Shown in pieces: positions 1 to 7,090 of a DNA stretch of 12,838 nt. The stretch lies in NCBI GenBank assembly GCA_016256075.1, contig SDVU01000500.1, forward strand, positions 1 through 12,838. The letters are read 5' to 3'. The notes under the pieces are model-generated. The model was given only the letters and a program-made list of their open reading frames with translations, was not told the DNA's origin and made no database searches. The first letter of the stretch is position 1. Every line of letters begins with the position of its first letter. The position numbers were made by a program, and so were the translations under genes. The DNA comes from Dictyocoela muelleri. Lineage: Eukaryota; Microsporidia.

Positions 1-155
1 TATACTCTATATATTAAAAAAATTACTTATTTAAGAATCCGACAGAATATTCGGATTTATATTTGTATTTACACAAATCTTTAAAATTATTGTAACACTT
101 TTTCGAAAATTTTATTCTTGAGGATTATCCTGCTTATAATTATTTTTATTTATAA
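1..155 (+). repeat. Left terminal inverted repeat of E0
   Basis: It pairs with the reverse complement of 1101-1254, with roughly 85-90% identity by eye. Shared blocks include AATTACTTATTTAAGAA, GACAGAATATTC and TTATAATTATTTTTATTTAT. Confidence 0.88.
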
Positions 156-232
156 ATAAAAAAAATCTAAAAAAAATATTTTTTTAAATGATCAATATTT
201 TTTAAATATAATTGTGATAAAATCAGTGAAAC

Positions 233-1080
233 TCATTTCCCTATATTAATTATGGAAAACATAAAAACATCTAAATGCTGTTGAATTGTGTCTAAATTTA
301 TCCCGTATAAATAGTGCTTTATCTTTTTTAAATGAACACAAATATTTTCAATTTTCTGAGTATTCGACTTTGTTATAGGATAAATAAAATTTCTTTTACG
401 ACATACCGTGTCATGGTAATATCCCAAATCCTTTAAGGTATCATATGCTCTCCATTGATCAGATATAATATAAGATTCTTTTCGTATGTTCTTCTTCTAA
501 TTATAGATAATAATGTAGTTGCATCTCGTCTTTAAACTGATTACAGATAAAACTGATTTGTGCATGTATCTAATGCCTTAAATATTTAAAACTTTTTTAC
601 CAATCTTCCTACTCCGTACTTTCGTTTAGACCAATATGTTTCATCATTCTGAACTTCTTGCAGTGGTCCGCCTAGCTGTTTAGTTTGTGATCTCACGTAT
701 TTTGAGATTCTATTCTGAAAAATTATATAATTCATTATATGTATCCGCGGAAATATTACAATTTCGAATAATGTATTCATACGTAAAATAGATTTTCTGA
801 AATAAATAAAATGTAAACTCAAGTAACGTTTTAATTTCTATTCTTATATTATATATCGTAGAATAAATTAAAATACTCCTTGACAGTTTTAAATGAGTAC
901 AATACTAAATATATCCCAATCTTTCTCGCTTTTTAATTCTTTTATAAATTTGTCGTTTTAATTTCCGACATGTTTTTTTTAAAAATTATATTAATTTTCA
1001 AAAAATTTCAAAAAATTATTATCTTCTTGTATAATACTAAAAAATTCGTCATCCCTCATCTTGTTAATTCTAAAGTACAT
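233..1080 (-). pseudogene. Broken IS1595/ISXO2-like DDE transposase of E0
   Basis: Minus-strand remains of the E0 transposase, which would cut and paste the element by DDE chemistry. The N-terminal part (about 1080-830) is badly decayed, with stops in every frame but a recognisable Cys-containing and helix-turn-helix stretch. From about 680 the frame reads KQLGGPLQEVQNDETYW and then SKRKYGVGR, the family's first catalytic block with its Asp. From about 490 down to 233 it reads IISDQWRAYDTL (second Asp), GYYHDTVCRKRNF and TQKIENIC (catalytic Glu), closing with LDTIQQHLDVFMF. All three acidic positions survive, but at least two frame changes and several stops separate the pieces. Assignment to the family is secure; activity is very unlikely. 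Confidence 0.85.
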
Positions 1081-1100
1081 AGATGTAAAAATTTAAAAAA

Positions 1101-1254
1101 TTATAAATAAAAATAATTATAAGCCGGATAATCCCCCAAAAAAAGTTTTCGGAAAAGTGTTACAAGAATTATAAAAATTTGTGTAAATGCAAAGATAAAT
1201 CTGAATATTCTGTCGGGTTCTTAAATAAGTAATTTTTTTGATATATAGAATATA
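1101..1254 (-). repeat. Right terminal inverted repeat of E0
   Basis: Inverted partner of 1-155. The outermost bases read GATATATAGAATATA on the plus strand, the complement of the left tip. Confidence 0.88.
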
Positions 1255-1271
1255 ATTTCGCTTCGCGAATT

Positions 1272-1398
1272 TATACCCTATATATCAAAAATTACTTATT
1301 TAAGAACCCGGCAGAATATTCAGATTTATCTTTGCATTTACACAAATTTTTATAATTCTTGTAACACTTTTCCGAAAACTTTTTTTGAGGGATAAGCC
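1272..1398 (+). repeat. Solitary left-end copy of the E0 family
   Basis: This repeats the first ~127 bp of the E0 left end (TATACCCTATATATC, then AATTACTTATTTAAGAACCC and onwards). It matches the reverse complement of E0's right end even better than E0's left end does. It starts 17 bp after E0 and stops near GAGGGATAAGCC, where other sequence takes over. It is either a second element truncated by the foldback-like block or a leftover of recombination between ends. Confidence 0.82.
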
Positions 1399-1439
1399 AA
1401 GGTAGTACCGAAAATTTTATATGACGCTTGTCTGAAAAT

Positions 1440-1620
1440 TAACTATACAGTCCTTTTCCTTATTATAGTCCACATGTTGAATTATTATAGCCACTCGTTG
1501 CGATATTGTTTTTTTGTTGCATTATCACAGTCTCTTCGTTGCATTATAGGTTTTACAAAGTTATAGACCCATTTTGCAGATTTATAGATCCATTTTGCCG
1601 GTTTTTTACACCTATTTGTA
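1440..1620 (-). repeat. Left outer arm of ~20-bp repeats
   Basis: Degenerate units carrying TTATAGTCC or TTATAGACCCATTTTG. Its reverse complement aligns in order with the right arm: GTTGAATTATTATAG and ACAAAGTTATAGACCCAT are each found inverted there. Units are too diverged for an exact count. Confidence 0.75.
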
Positions 1621-1639
1621 ATATTTTTAGATATTCCGT

Positions 1640-2280
1640 TAAATTTTACCTCTATTAATTATTTTTTACCATATTTTTTACCATATTTTTATCCAATATT
1701 TTTTAACCCATATTATTTAATCATATTTTCTAACCCTTATATATTAACACATATTTTTTAACCCTCATTTTTTAACCCACATTTTTTAAACCTTATTTAT
1801 TAACAATTATTTATTAATCCATATTTATTAATCCTTATTTTTAACCCTTATTTTTTAATCCTATTTCCTAATCCTAATTTTTAACCCTTAATTTTTTACA
1901 ATTATTTTTTTAACCATTATTTTTTAGCCCTTATTTTTTAACCCTTATTATTTCCCCTTAATTTTTAGCCCTAATTTTGATCCTTATTTTTAACCCTTAT
2001 TTTTTAACCCAAAAATTTTAACACGTATTTTTAATCTTTATTTTTAACCTAACCTATTTTTAACCTACATTTTTAACCCTTATTTTTTGAACGTATTTTT
2101 TAGCCCTTAAATTGATCCTTTATTTTTAGCCCTTATTTTTTTGCCCGTATTTTTAGCCATTATTTTATAACCCTTGTTTTTTGTCCGTATTTTAACCCTT
2201 ATTTTTAACCCATGTTTTTTAATCCCTATTTTTTAACCCTTATTTAAAACCATTTTTCCTTCCAATCTATTTTTTTTAAC
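1640..2280. repeat. C-rich degenerate array, unit TTTTTAACCCTTA
   Basis: Roughly forty degenerate units of about 13-16 bp with the core TTTTTTAACCCTTAT. All have the C-rich strand on top. Variants include AACCCATAT, AGCCCTTAT and GATCCTTAT. The complementary strand has regularly spaced GGG runs (AAGGGTTA). No open frame or gene is visible in it. Confidence 0.85.
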
Positions 2281-2350
2281 AAAGATTGAAAAATAAGGGT
2301 CACAAAATAAGGTTTAAAAATAAGGGTTAAAAGATAAGGGTTAAAAATTT
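2281..2350. repeat. G-rich inverted counterpart of the AACCCTTA array
   Basis: Four units of the type AAAATAAGGGTTAAA on the top strand, so the polarity of the repeat flips here. The switch point is flanked by CCAATCT (about 2263) and AAGATTGA (about 2282), which pair with one another and make a small palindrome centre. Confidence 0.8.
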
Positions 2351-2420
2351 AATTAATAACGAGAATTAGCCAGAGTCGAATTTTTGCAAATCATCTATAG
2401 CGATGAAAATGTGCTTTTAA

Positions 2421-2545
2421 CTTTAAAATTATGGGTCTATAACTTTGAAAAGATGTGTCTATAACTTTGAAAAGCTGGGTCTATAACTATGAAAAAGTCT
2501 GTAACTGTGAAAAAACCTACAATTGGACTATAAATATGATACGAA
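2421..2545 (+). repeat. Right outer arm, unit GTCTATAACTTTGAAAA
   Basis: Three to five units of about 21 bp with core GTCTATAACTTTGAAAAG, decaying to GTCTGTAACTGTGAAAAAA. They are inverted relative to the left outer arm and the same unit as in the array at 10208-10340. Confidence 0.8.
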
Positions 2546-2569
2546 AAAAACTATAATAATTCAACGAGG

Positions 2570-2722
2570 GGACTGTAAAAATGAAAGAGGTGGACTATAA
2601 AAATGAAATTAGTGGACTATAAAAATGAAATTTTGGGACTATAAAAATGAAATTTTTGGACTAAAAAATGAAATTAGTGGACTATAAAAATGAAATTAGT
2701 TGACTATAAAAATGAAATAACC
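2570..2722 (+). repeat. 22-bp tandem array, unit GGACTATAAAAATGAAATT
   Basis: Seven head-to-tail units starting at 2570, 2592, 2614, 2636, 2658, 2679 and 2701. Spacing is 22 bp except for one 21-bp unit that lost a T. The unit core is GGACTATAAAAATGAAATT with a 3-base variable end (AGT, TTG, TTT). Near-perfect copies imply recent expansion. Each unit holds a TATAAAAATG string, which yields spurious ATGs but no sustained frame, since 22 is not a multiple of three. Confidence 0.9.
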
Positions 2723-2977
2723 TGTAATAAGAATGTAATTGTTTATGGGTGTCTAACAACCCATACAATGAATTATCTTCAACAGATATTCGCAAAATCA
2801 TCTTTTAGATACCATCATGATTTAATTCATGAAACAGGTTGTATTGGAACTATAGTACTTTTTTACATCCAATATTGTCAAAACTTGATATCTTCACCCA
2901 ATTCAATTTTAGTGCACAAATTTTTAAATTAGCTAATCATCGTATTTTTAATCAAATATTCAAAAAATATAAAAAAC
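2723..2977. other. Spacer upstream of the 468-aa gene
   Basis: This holds a short hairpin (TATGGGT 2744-2750 pairing with ACCCATA 2759-2765, 8-nt loop) and an AT-rich stretch AAAAAATATAAAAAAC just before the gene, which could be a TATA-like element. Open frames run through it but lack any start context or recognisable protein features, so it is read as promoter and spacer. Confidence 0.4.
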
Positions 2978-2985
2978 AGCCCATG
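2978..2985 (+). promoter_or_regulatory. CCC motif abutting the start codon
   Basis: CAGCCCATG: a CCC run directly before ATG. CCC-like motifs immediately upstream of the start codon are a reported feature of microsporidian genes, and the same arrangement is found at RPS23 here. This is the main reason for choosing this ATG over one 144 bp upstream. Confidence 0.6.
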
Positions 2986-4389
2986 ATTTTCTTTGTCGTA
3001 TTTCGTTTAGACGGATTAATATATTGCAGCAAAGCTAAAATTATGAAGGAAAGGACTGATTATCATAACACCACATGTGCCTATTCTGACACAGATAACA
3101 GTGTTATATCCCCATGTTCTTCCAATTGTTCAAAATGTAATCTCAATTACAATCTAAATGATGAAAAGAATATATATTTAAAAGAATCAGAAAATAAAGA
3201 AAAATTAAGAAATTTTGACAAATTTAAATGTTCTGATCGATGCTCATGTAGAGGTATTAATGATGAAAACATAAATATTTTTCCAAAAAAGATTGCTACA
3301 TATCCAAAGTTTCAGCTACACGTTAATAAAAAATTAGATAAATATTTACAAAATCAAGAATATAAAATAAAATTAACAAATGAAATTCGAAGGGTAAAGG
3401 AAAATGATGTTTTCGAGTTTATAATTTTAATTTACATTAGATTTATAAATTCATTCAAATTACCAACTTACGTCGTATTAGATGATTATGATTTCGTTAA
3501 ATGCTCAGAATTATTAAAAGAGATAAGAAATCAAAAAAACAAAAATACCCATTTTGCTTTTATAATTACACTTTTTACAGAAAACAGCAAATTGGTTATT
3601 GAAAATTCAGAGTTATCAAAATCGACACATACCCGTGTTAATAGCGATTTTTATGAAGATGATATTTATGAAACTATAGAAAACATGATGCCTTTTATAA
3701 AATATATGACAGAAAAATATAACCTGAAATCAAGACAAAAATCAGAATTTATAATAATTTATACTTATTTACTCCAAAAAATTTTAACCGATGAAAACAA
3801 TAAAACCTTTGGTAAAAGCAAAAAATTGCTGGGCATATTTAAAAAGTTATTGATTAATAGAGATTTAATTTCATATTCCAAAACTGTTAAAACCGGTCAA
3901 ATTTTGTTGTTTTATAGAGAAATTCTAAGATTTTTTATTAATTACATGCCCAAAAACAAACATTTCACGTGTTTTTACTTCGAATTTGCGGAATCTTTTA
4001 TTGATAATTTATTTTCTTCTATCTTTAAAATGACAAGAAAAATAAATAAAGATGAAATTTTTGATCTTCATTTGAGGAAAATCACGAAAAGAATTTTGAA
4101 TATTTTATATAAAAATTCGAATGCAGATCTTTTCTGGAAAAAAATTTTATACTTTATAAATTCTCTGCATGATTTATATCATTTATTGACAAAAGATTTT
4201 CATAAAAATTTTTATAAGAAAAGTTATGAAGAGAAAATGGAATTCATTAAAATGGAAAAAAAGGAAGACGATAATTTTCAAAAATTTATTATTGATATGC
4301 ATAAAAAGTCTGAAAATTATTTGCAACTTGATGAAGTTAAAAAATCTTTAAAACTTGCACACAACAAAAAGAAGGTTACTTTTTGTTAA
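2983..4389 (+). CDS. 468-aa protein of unknown function, probably lineage-specific
   Basis: The longest intact reading frame in the window. I do not recognise the family. The frame is open 144 bp further upstream, but the ATG chosen here directly follows CCC. The N-terminus MIFFVVFRLDGLIYCSKA is hydrophobic but broken by Arg8 and Asp10, so it is at best a weak signal peptide. Residues 32-89 hold a Cys-rich segment (Cys32, 45, 49, 52, 83, 87, 89) with CSSNCSKC and CSDRCSC, which could bind metal or form disulfides. The rest is Lys/Asn/Ile/Phe-rich and looks helical, with FEFIILIYIRF near 145-153 and a basic end LAHNKKKVTFC. No transposase motifs are present and no repeat ends flank it closely, so a host gene is likely. 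An AATAAA follows 7 bp after the stop. Confidence 0.7.
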   Translation: MIFFVVFRLDGLIYCSKAKIMKERTDYHNTTCAYSDTDNSVISPCSSNCSKCNLNYNLNDEKNIYLKESENKEKLRNFDKFKCSDRCSCRGINDENINIFPKKIATYPKFQLHVNKKLDKYLQNQEYKIKLTNEIRRVKENDVFEFIILIYIRFINSFKLPTYVVLDDYDFVKCSELLKEIRNQKNKNTHFAFIITLFTENSKLVIENSELSKSTHTRVNSDFYEDDIYETIENMMPFIKYMTEKYNLKSRQKSEFIIIYTYLLQKILTDENNKTFGKSKKLLGIFKKLLINRDLISYSKTVKTGQILLFYREILRFFINYMPKNKHFTCFYFEFAESFIDNLFSSIFKMTRKINKDEIFDLHLRKITKRILNILYKNSNADLFWKKILYFINSLHDLYHLLTKDFHKNFYKKSYEEKMEFIKMEKKEDDNFQKFIIDMHKKSENYLQLDEVKKSLKLAHNKKKVTFC

Positions 4390-4396
4390 TCTTTTG

Positions 4397-4402
4397 AATA
4401 AA
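4397..4402 (+). terminator. AATAAA polyadenylation-type signal
   Basis: Lies 7 bp after the stop of the 468-aa gene. A hexamer so close to the stop fits the short 3' untranslated regions of microsporidia. Confidence 0.5.
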
Positions 4403-4444
4403 ACTTAATGAGAAAGATTTTGATTTTTTAGAATTTATATATTG

Positions 4445-4517
4445 AGCCAGATAGCTCAGCAGTGGTTAACACTCTTTATGTAAAATTAAGTATCGCGGTT
4501 CGATCTCGCTGACGACT
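4445..4517 (+). pseudogene. tRNA-like sequence with A and B boxes (relic or SINE head)
   Basis: An A box (TAGCTCAGCAGTGG, 4452-4465) and a B box (GGTTCGATCTC, 4497-4507) stand at tRNA spacing. The T arm GCGGTTCGATCTCGC folds with one G-T pair. The acceptor strands do not pair (GCCAGAT against TGACGAC), the D stem is not closed, and no clean anticodon loop with T at position 33 forms. It therefore is not a working tRNA. It lies 45 bp before SINE-like copy S1, so it may be the Pol III promoter head of that element, or an independent tRNA relic. Confidence 0.55.
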
Positions 4518-4562
4518 TTAATAAATAATCAGGGAATGTCATTAAGCGGTCAAAAACTATAT

Positions 4563-4901
4563 AATTATAGTATTAATATACAGTTGATCCAGTTGGTATA
4601 GCTGATTAAGACTTGTCTAATATGACAATTAAGCAGAGGGACTCTCTTAGGTGTGGGGATGAGTGCGGCGACGCATCTCGGCGAAAGTTAGTGAAAAATA
4701 AAAATTCATGAAAAGCCACTAATTACCTGTATCCTGCCGAGTCATTGATAAAACGAAAATCGCGTATACAGCTGGGCCTGGGCCTCAGGGTAGCTTAGGA
4801 AGTGATGTATTATTGGAACACCAAGAACCGAAGGTCACAGAACCAAGGTAGGAAATAACTCTCTGGGTTAGCAGCTATGGATGTTGTCAACATGTAATAT
4901 A
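4563..4901 (+). repeat. SINE-like element copy S1
   Basis: About 340 bp matching the reverse complement of 12505-12838 at roughly 88-90% by eye, and two diverged copies at 4915-5135 and 10470-10758. It encodes no protein. Ordered landmarks are GTATAGCTGATTAAGAC, then GACTCTCTTAGGTGTGGGG, a GNRA-capped hairpin TGCG-GCGA-CGCA (4664-4675), a stem CTCGGC (4677-4682) with GCCGAG (4736-4741), an inner stem TTAGTG with CACTAA, then GGAACACCAAGAACC and GGATGTTGTCAACATG. A tRNA relic lies just upstream. I do not recognise the family. A SINE or a dispersed structured-RNA gene are the main options. Confidence 0.75.
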
Positions 4902-4914
4902 CATGTATATATAT

Positions 4915-5135
4915 ATCAAAAGAGACTCTCCTAGGTGCATTGACGCAAATCAGCAAAAACAGTCGTGAAACAAAAAAATTAAAAAAAACATTTAAATATC
5001 AAATAGTATTTTGTGAATGATTATTTAAACGAAAAATGAGTATACAAGAGTAGCTTTGGAAAGTGTCGTATAACTTTAACACCAGAAATCAAAGGTCAAA
5101 GACCAAGGTTTTTGAATATTCCCCGGATTGAAAAA
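4915..5135 (+). repeat. SINE-like element copy S2, diverged
   Basis: Starts with GAGACTCTCCTAGGTGCA, matching the internal start of S1. It continues with GTATACAAGAGTAGCTTTGG, AACACCAGAAATCAAAGGTC, AGACCAAGGT and CCCCGGATTG, all in S1 order. The tRNA-like head is absent and the middle is AT-expanded. It lies in tandem just behind S1, as if S1 had landed at its 5' end. Confidence 0.65.
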
Positions 5136-5180
5136 AAAACAATATATAAATAATTTGACAAGATCCACTTAGGTGGCTGT

Positions 5181-5312
5181 GGTTGAAAAATACTTAAACC
5201 CCCCCCCCTCGTAAAAAAAATAATTTTTAACCCCTTTTATATGTATAAAAATCATGAAATTGATTTTTACTAAAATCAAAATACATAAAAACAGAAAAAA
5301 AAATTGAAAATT
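5181..5312 (+). repeat. Left terminal inverted repeat of E2
   Basis: Matches the reverse complement of 7751-7872. It contains a run of nine C where the partner has five, so slippage has occurred. Confidence 0.82.
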
Positions 5313-5334
5313 TTGGTAGCAATTGCAGTATTAT

Positions 5335-5414
5335 ATTTAAAAAATATTGGAAAATGAGATGTAATAAAAGTCATTGCAGACATGAAGTATCTGTTACAAT
5401 GAGCACTCTTTTAT
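5335..5414 (+). repeat. 80-bp direct repeat, left of the MULE
   Basis: Part of the E2 transposase gene. It matches 7011-7090 at 75 of 80 positions by direct count and ends exactly where the MULE inverted repeat begins. Confidence 0.9.
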
Positions 5415-5492
5415 CGCTAACCGGAAATTCGCCGATCTGCGAATTTCCGTTCTTTTCGCTGAAAGATTTTTGACCCGTAAATTCGCCGAAAT
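5415..5492 (+). repeat. Left terminal inverted repeat of the MULE
   Basis: Inverted match to 6934-7010, near-identical over the inner 35 bp. It contains a perfect 10-bp self-complementary hairpin near its tip. Confidence 0.9.
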
Positions 5493-5543
5493 AAATTGTT
5501 AAAAAAACCAAAAAAATATAGAAAGATTTCTTAAATAATCCGT

Positions 5544-6870
5544 TCAATTGTCAAAGTTCCATGCGTTTAATCCGTCTAACATAGAGAATATGTTTTCAAC
5601 AATCATAAACCTTTCATTTTCAACATATATTATTATTTTTTCTTTTTTAGAATGGTTACCCGGAGTTACATCGAACTTTCTCTTTGAGTATCTAGAGATC
5701 TTGTTTCGAATATTCTCTGTTTCAAATCTGAGTACGTCGATAAACATTCCTAAATTAGGTTTTCTTATGTTTACAAGATTATTAAATCCCATATGCCACC
5801 CCTCGAGACTGTTTGTTGTGGTTGGAAGACCCCCTAAAATTCCTTTAAACACACTCCATCTGCTGTATTCATAAAGAGGTGGAGACAAAATGTCTTTACG
5901 AATAAATGTACCTTCAAAGTATTCAATGAAATTTATAAATTTTTTTTTATCGGCACTATTTTCTACACAAAGTAAAATAAATTCATAAGCCTCTTTAATT
6001 CTAGTGATTTTGAAATATGGTAGATTTAAAAATAGTTTTAGAATTTTCTTAACATCCTGGTTCGATTATATAATGGTTCTAATCCATTCTGTTGAATTTT
6101 TCTTCATATACATTGTCTATAATGAAATAAGCAGCTAAAAGATTTTAGATGTTGACCGAAAATTTTGAAAGATGAAAACAATGCCTTCTCATAATCGGTG
6201 ACGACAACTTCTGGGTTCAAGATATTATTTACTTTAAAGTAACTAAAAACTTCAATATACCGTTCCTCTGTTTTTTCTTGGAGTAATATAAATATCAAAT
6301 GGAGAAACTTTACAAATAAATAACCTTGCACTATAATTAACTGATAGAATTGTTGGGGGGATATAAAGGTACTTTCTACAATTAAAACTTTTACCTCTTT
6401 TATGTATGTCTTTAAACGGAAGAACGTACACTGTGACTTTTAGAAGGCAAACCCGAATCAAACTGTAAAAACTTCGAGCTGTTCAAAGTTGTTTGTAAAG
6501 CCAGAGGAATATCGTTGTCTGGACTATGAATATAATTGTTTCTTTTATTTCTAATTTTTCTTGCATAATCACGAATATTTTCATAGGATGTAACATCAGG
6601 AAGCATTGATGTTTATAAGCTTTTGGTTTAAGATGTATAAACATAATAAAAGCTTCGTTTGCAACAGTACATCGGTCTTAAATTTTCTTCTTTGTTAATA
6701 ACGCCTCGTTTAAATCCATATTCGAAAGACAAGTGTGTTCTCCTTGTCTGATTACTGGAAGTTTATCGTTATTTATAACGACATAACCTTTACAAAACCT
6801 ATGTTTGCACCACCATCTATTCTCGTCTCCCTTTTTTCTTGTCCATAACCTACAGATAATCTTCTAGACT
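5544..6870 (-). pseudogene. Broken MULE transposase
   Basis: Minus-strand pieces in the order expected for a MULE transposase with an N-terminal WRKY/FLYWCH-like zinc finger. At about 6835-6740 lies RWWCKHRFCKGYVVINN with GEHTCLS, a Cys-Cys-His-type finger. At 6606-6412 LPDVTSYENIRDYARKIRNK and IPLALQTTLNSSKFLQFDSG match the linker before the catalytic core. At 6331-6104 VVVTDYEKALFSSF and FSCLFHYRQCI carry the second catalytic Asp. At 5888-5544 lies LPTTTNSLEGWHMGFNNLV, with the conserved Glu of the C-terminal catalytic motif. The stretch expected to hold the first Asp (about 6400-6330) is garbled. At least three frame changes separate the pieces. Confidence 0.83.
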
Positions 6871-6933
6871 AAGCATCGTGAACCTCTTTATGTTTGAAAA
6901 AATTTAATTGGGGTTGTTTTATAAAAAAAACCC

Positions 6934-7010
6934 ATTTCGGCGAATTTACGGGTCAAAAATCTTTCGGCGAAAACCCGTAAATTTGCCGACCGGCGAATTT
7001 CCGGCCAGCC
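6934..7010 (-). repeat. Right terminal inverted repeat of the MULE
   Basis: Inverted partner of 5415-5492. It also folds on itself (AAATTTGCCG with CGGCGAATTT). Confidence 0.9.
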
Positions 7011-7090
7011 ATTTAAAAAATAATCGATAATAAGATGTAATAAAAGTCATTGCAGACATGAAGTATCTGTTACAATGAGCAATCTTTTAT
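7011..7090 (+). repeat. 80-bp direct repeat, right of the MULE
   Basis: Second copy of 5335-5414, starting at the first base after the MULE. Four of the five differences fall in the first 22 bases and one of them creates a stop. The remaining 58 bases differ at a single position. Confidence 0.9.

Larger units (their letters stand above)
1..1254 (-). mobile_element. IS1595/ISXO2-like (Merlin-type) DNA transposon E0
   Basis: A DNA transposon bounded by two inverted ends of about 154 bp each that match at most positions. The ends read TATA(C/T)TCTATATAT and then a stretch around AATTACTTATTTAAGAA. Between them, on the minus strand, lie fragments of an IS1595/ISXO2-type DDE transposase. The total of about 1.25 kb fits this family, which carries one short transposase gene between inverted ends. 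The left end coincides with the first base of the window, so a few terminal bases and the target duplication may lie outside. The transposase is broken, so the copy is presumably dead, though its ends could be used in trans. Confidence 0.85.
1434..2722. repeat. Foldback-like inverted repeat built of tandem arrays
   Basis: A composite block of four arrays. The outer left arm (1440-1620) is an inverted match of the right arm (about 2420-2595). Inside lie a long C-rich array (1640-2280) and a short G-rich array of reversed polarity (2281-2350). Foldback (FB-type) transposons are known to have long inverted ends made of internal tandem repeats, and this has that form. No transposase is visible inside it, so it could equally be a satellite-driven palindrome. 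It contains no convincing gene. Confidence 0.6.
5415..7010 (-). mobile_element. MULE (Mutator-like) transposon nested in E2
   Basis: A 1596-bp element with inverted ends of about 77 bp: left CGCTAACCGGAAATTCGCCG, right tip (reverse complement) GGCTGGCCGGAAATTCGCCG, both continuing into GAAAGATTTTTGACCCGTAA. The left end also folds on itself: GGAAATTCGC and GCGAATTTCC pair perfectly around a 6-nt loop. Minus-strand remnants of a MULE transposase fill the interior. MULEs normally leave 8-11-bp target duplications, but this one is bordered by an 80-bp direct repeat. It inserted after E2, and its transposase is broken. Confidence 0.88.

Noticed and set aside
1640-2350. True telomere of a chromosome end
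   Set aside because: It is internal, degenerate, with 13-16-bp units and both polarities; at best telomere-like.
2570-2722. CRISPR array
   Set aside because: Units are contiguous 22-bp tandem repeats without unique spacers, and the window is eukaryotic.
2690-2932. 80-codon plus-strand frame starting in the 22-bp array
   Set aside because: Its start lies in repeat units and it overlaps a longer frame; no start context or domain supports it.
2839-2982. 48-codon upstream extension of the 468-aa protein
   Set aside because: Open but without a CCC motif before its ATG, while the ATG at 2983 has one. It cannot be wholly excluded.
4445-4517. Functional tRNA gene
   Set aside because: Acceptor and D stems do not pair and no proper anticodon loop forms, despite good A and B boxes.
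4563-4901. Fragment of ribosomal RNA or signal recognition particle RNA
   Set aside because: The GNRA hairpin suggested it, but I could not match any universally conserved rRNA or SRP segment.
5548-5874. 108-codon plus-strand frame
   Set aside because: Antisense shadow of the MULE transposase C-terminal part, whose minus-strand translation has the family motif.
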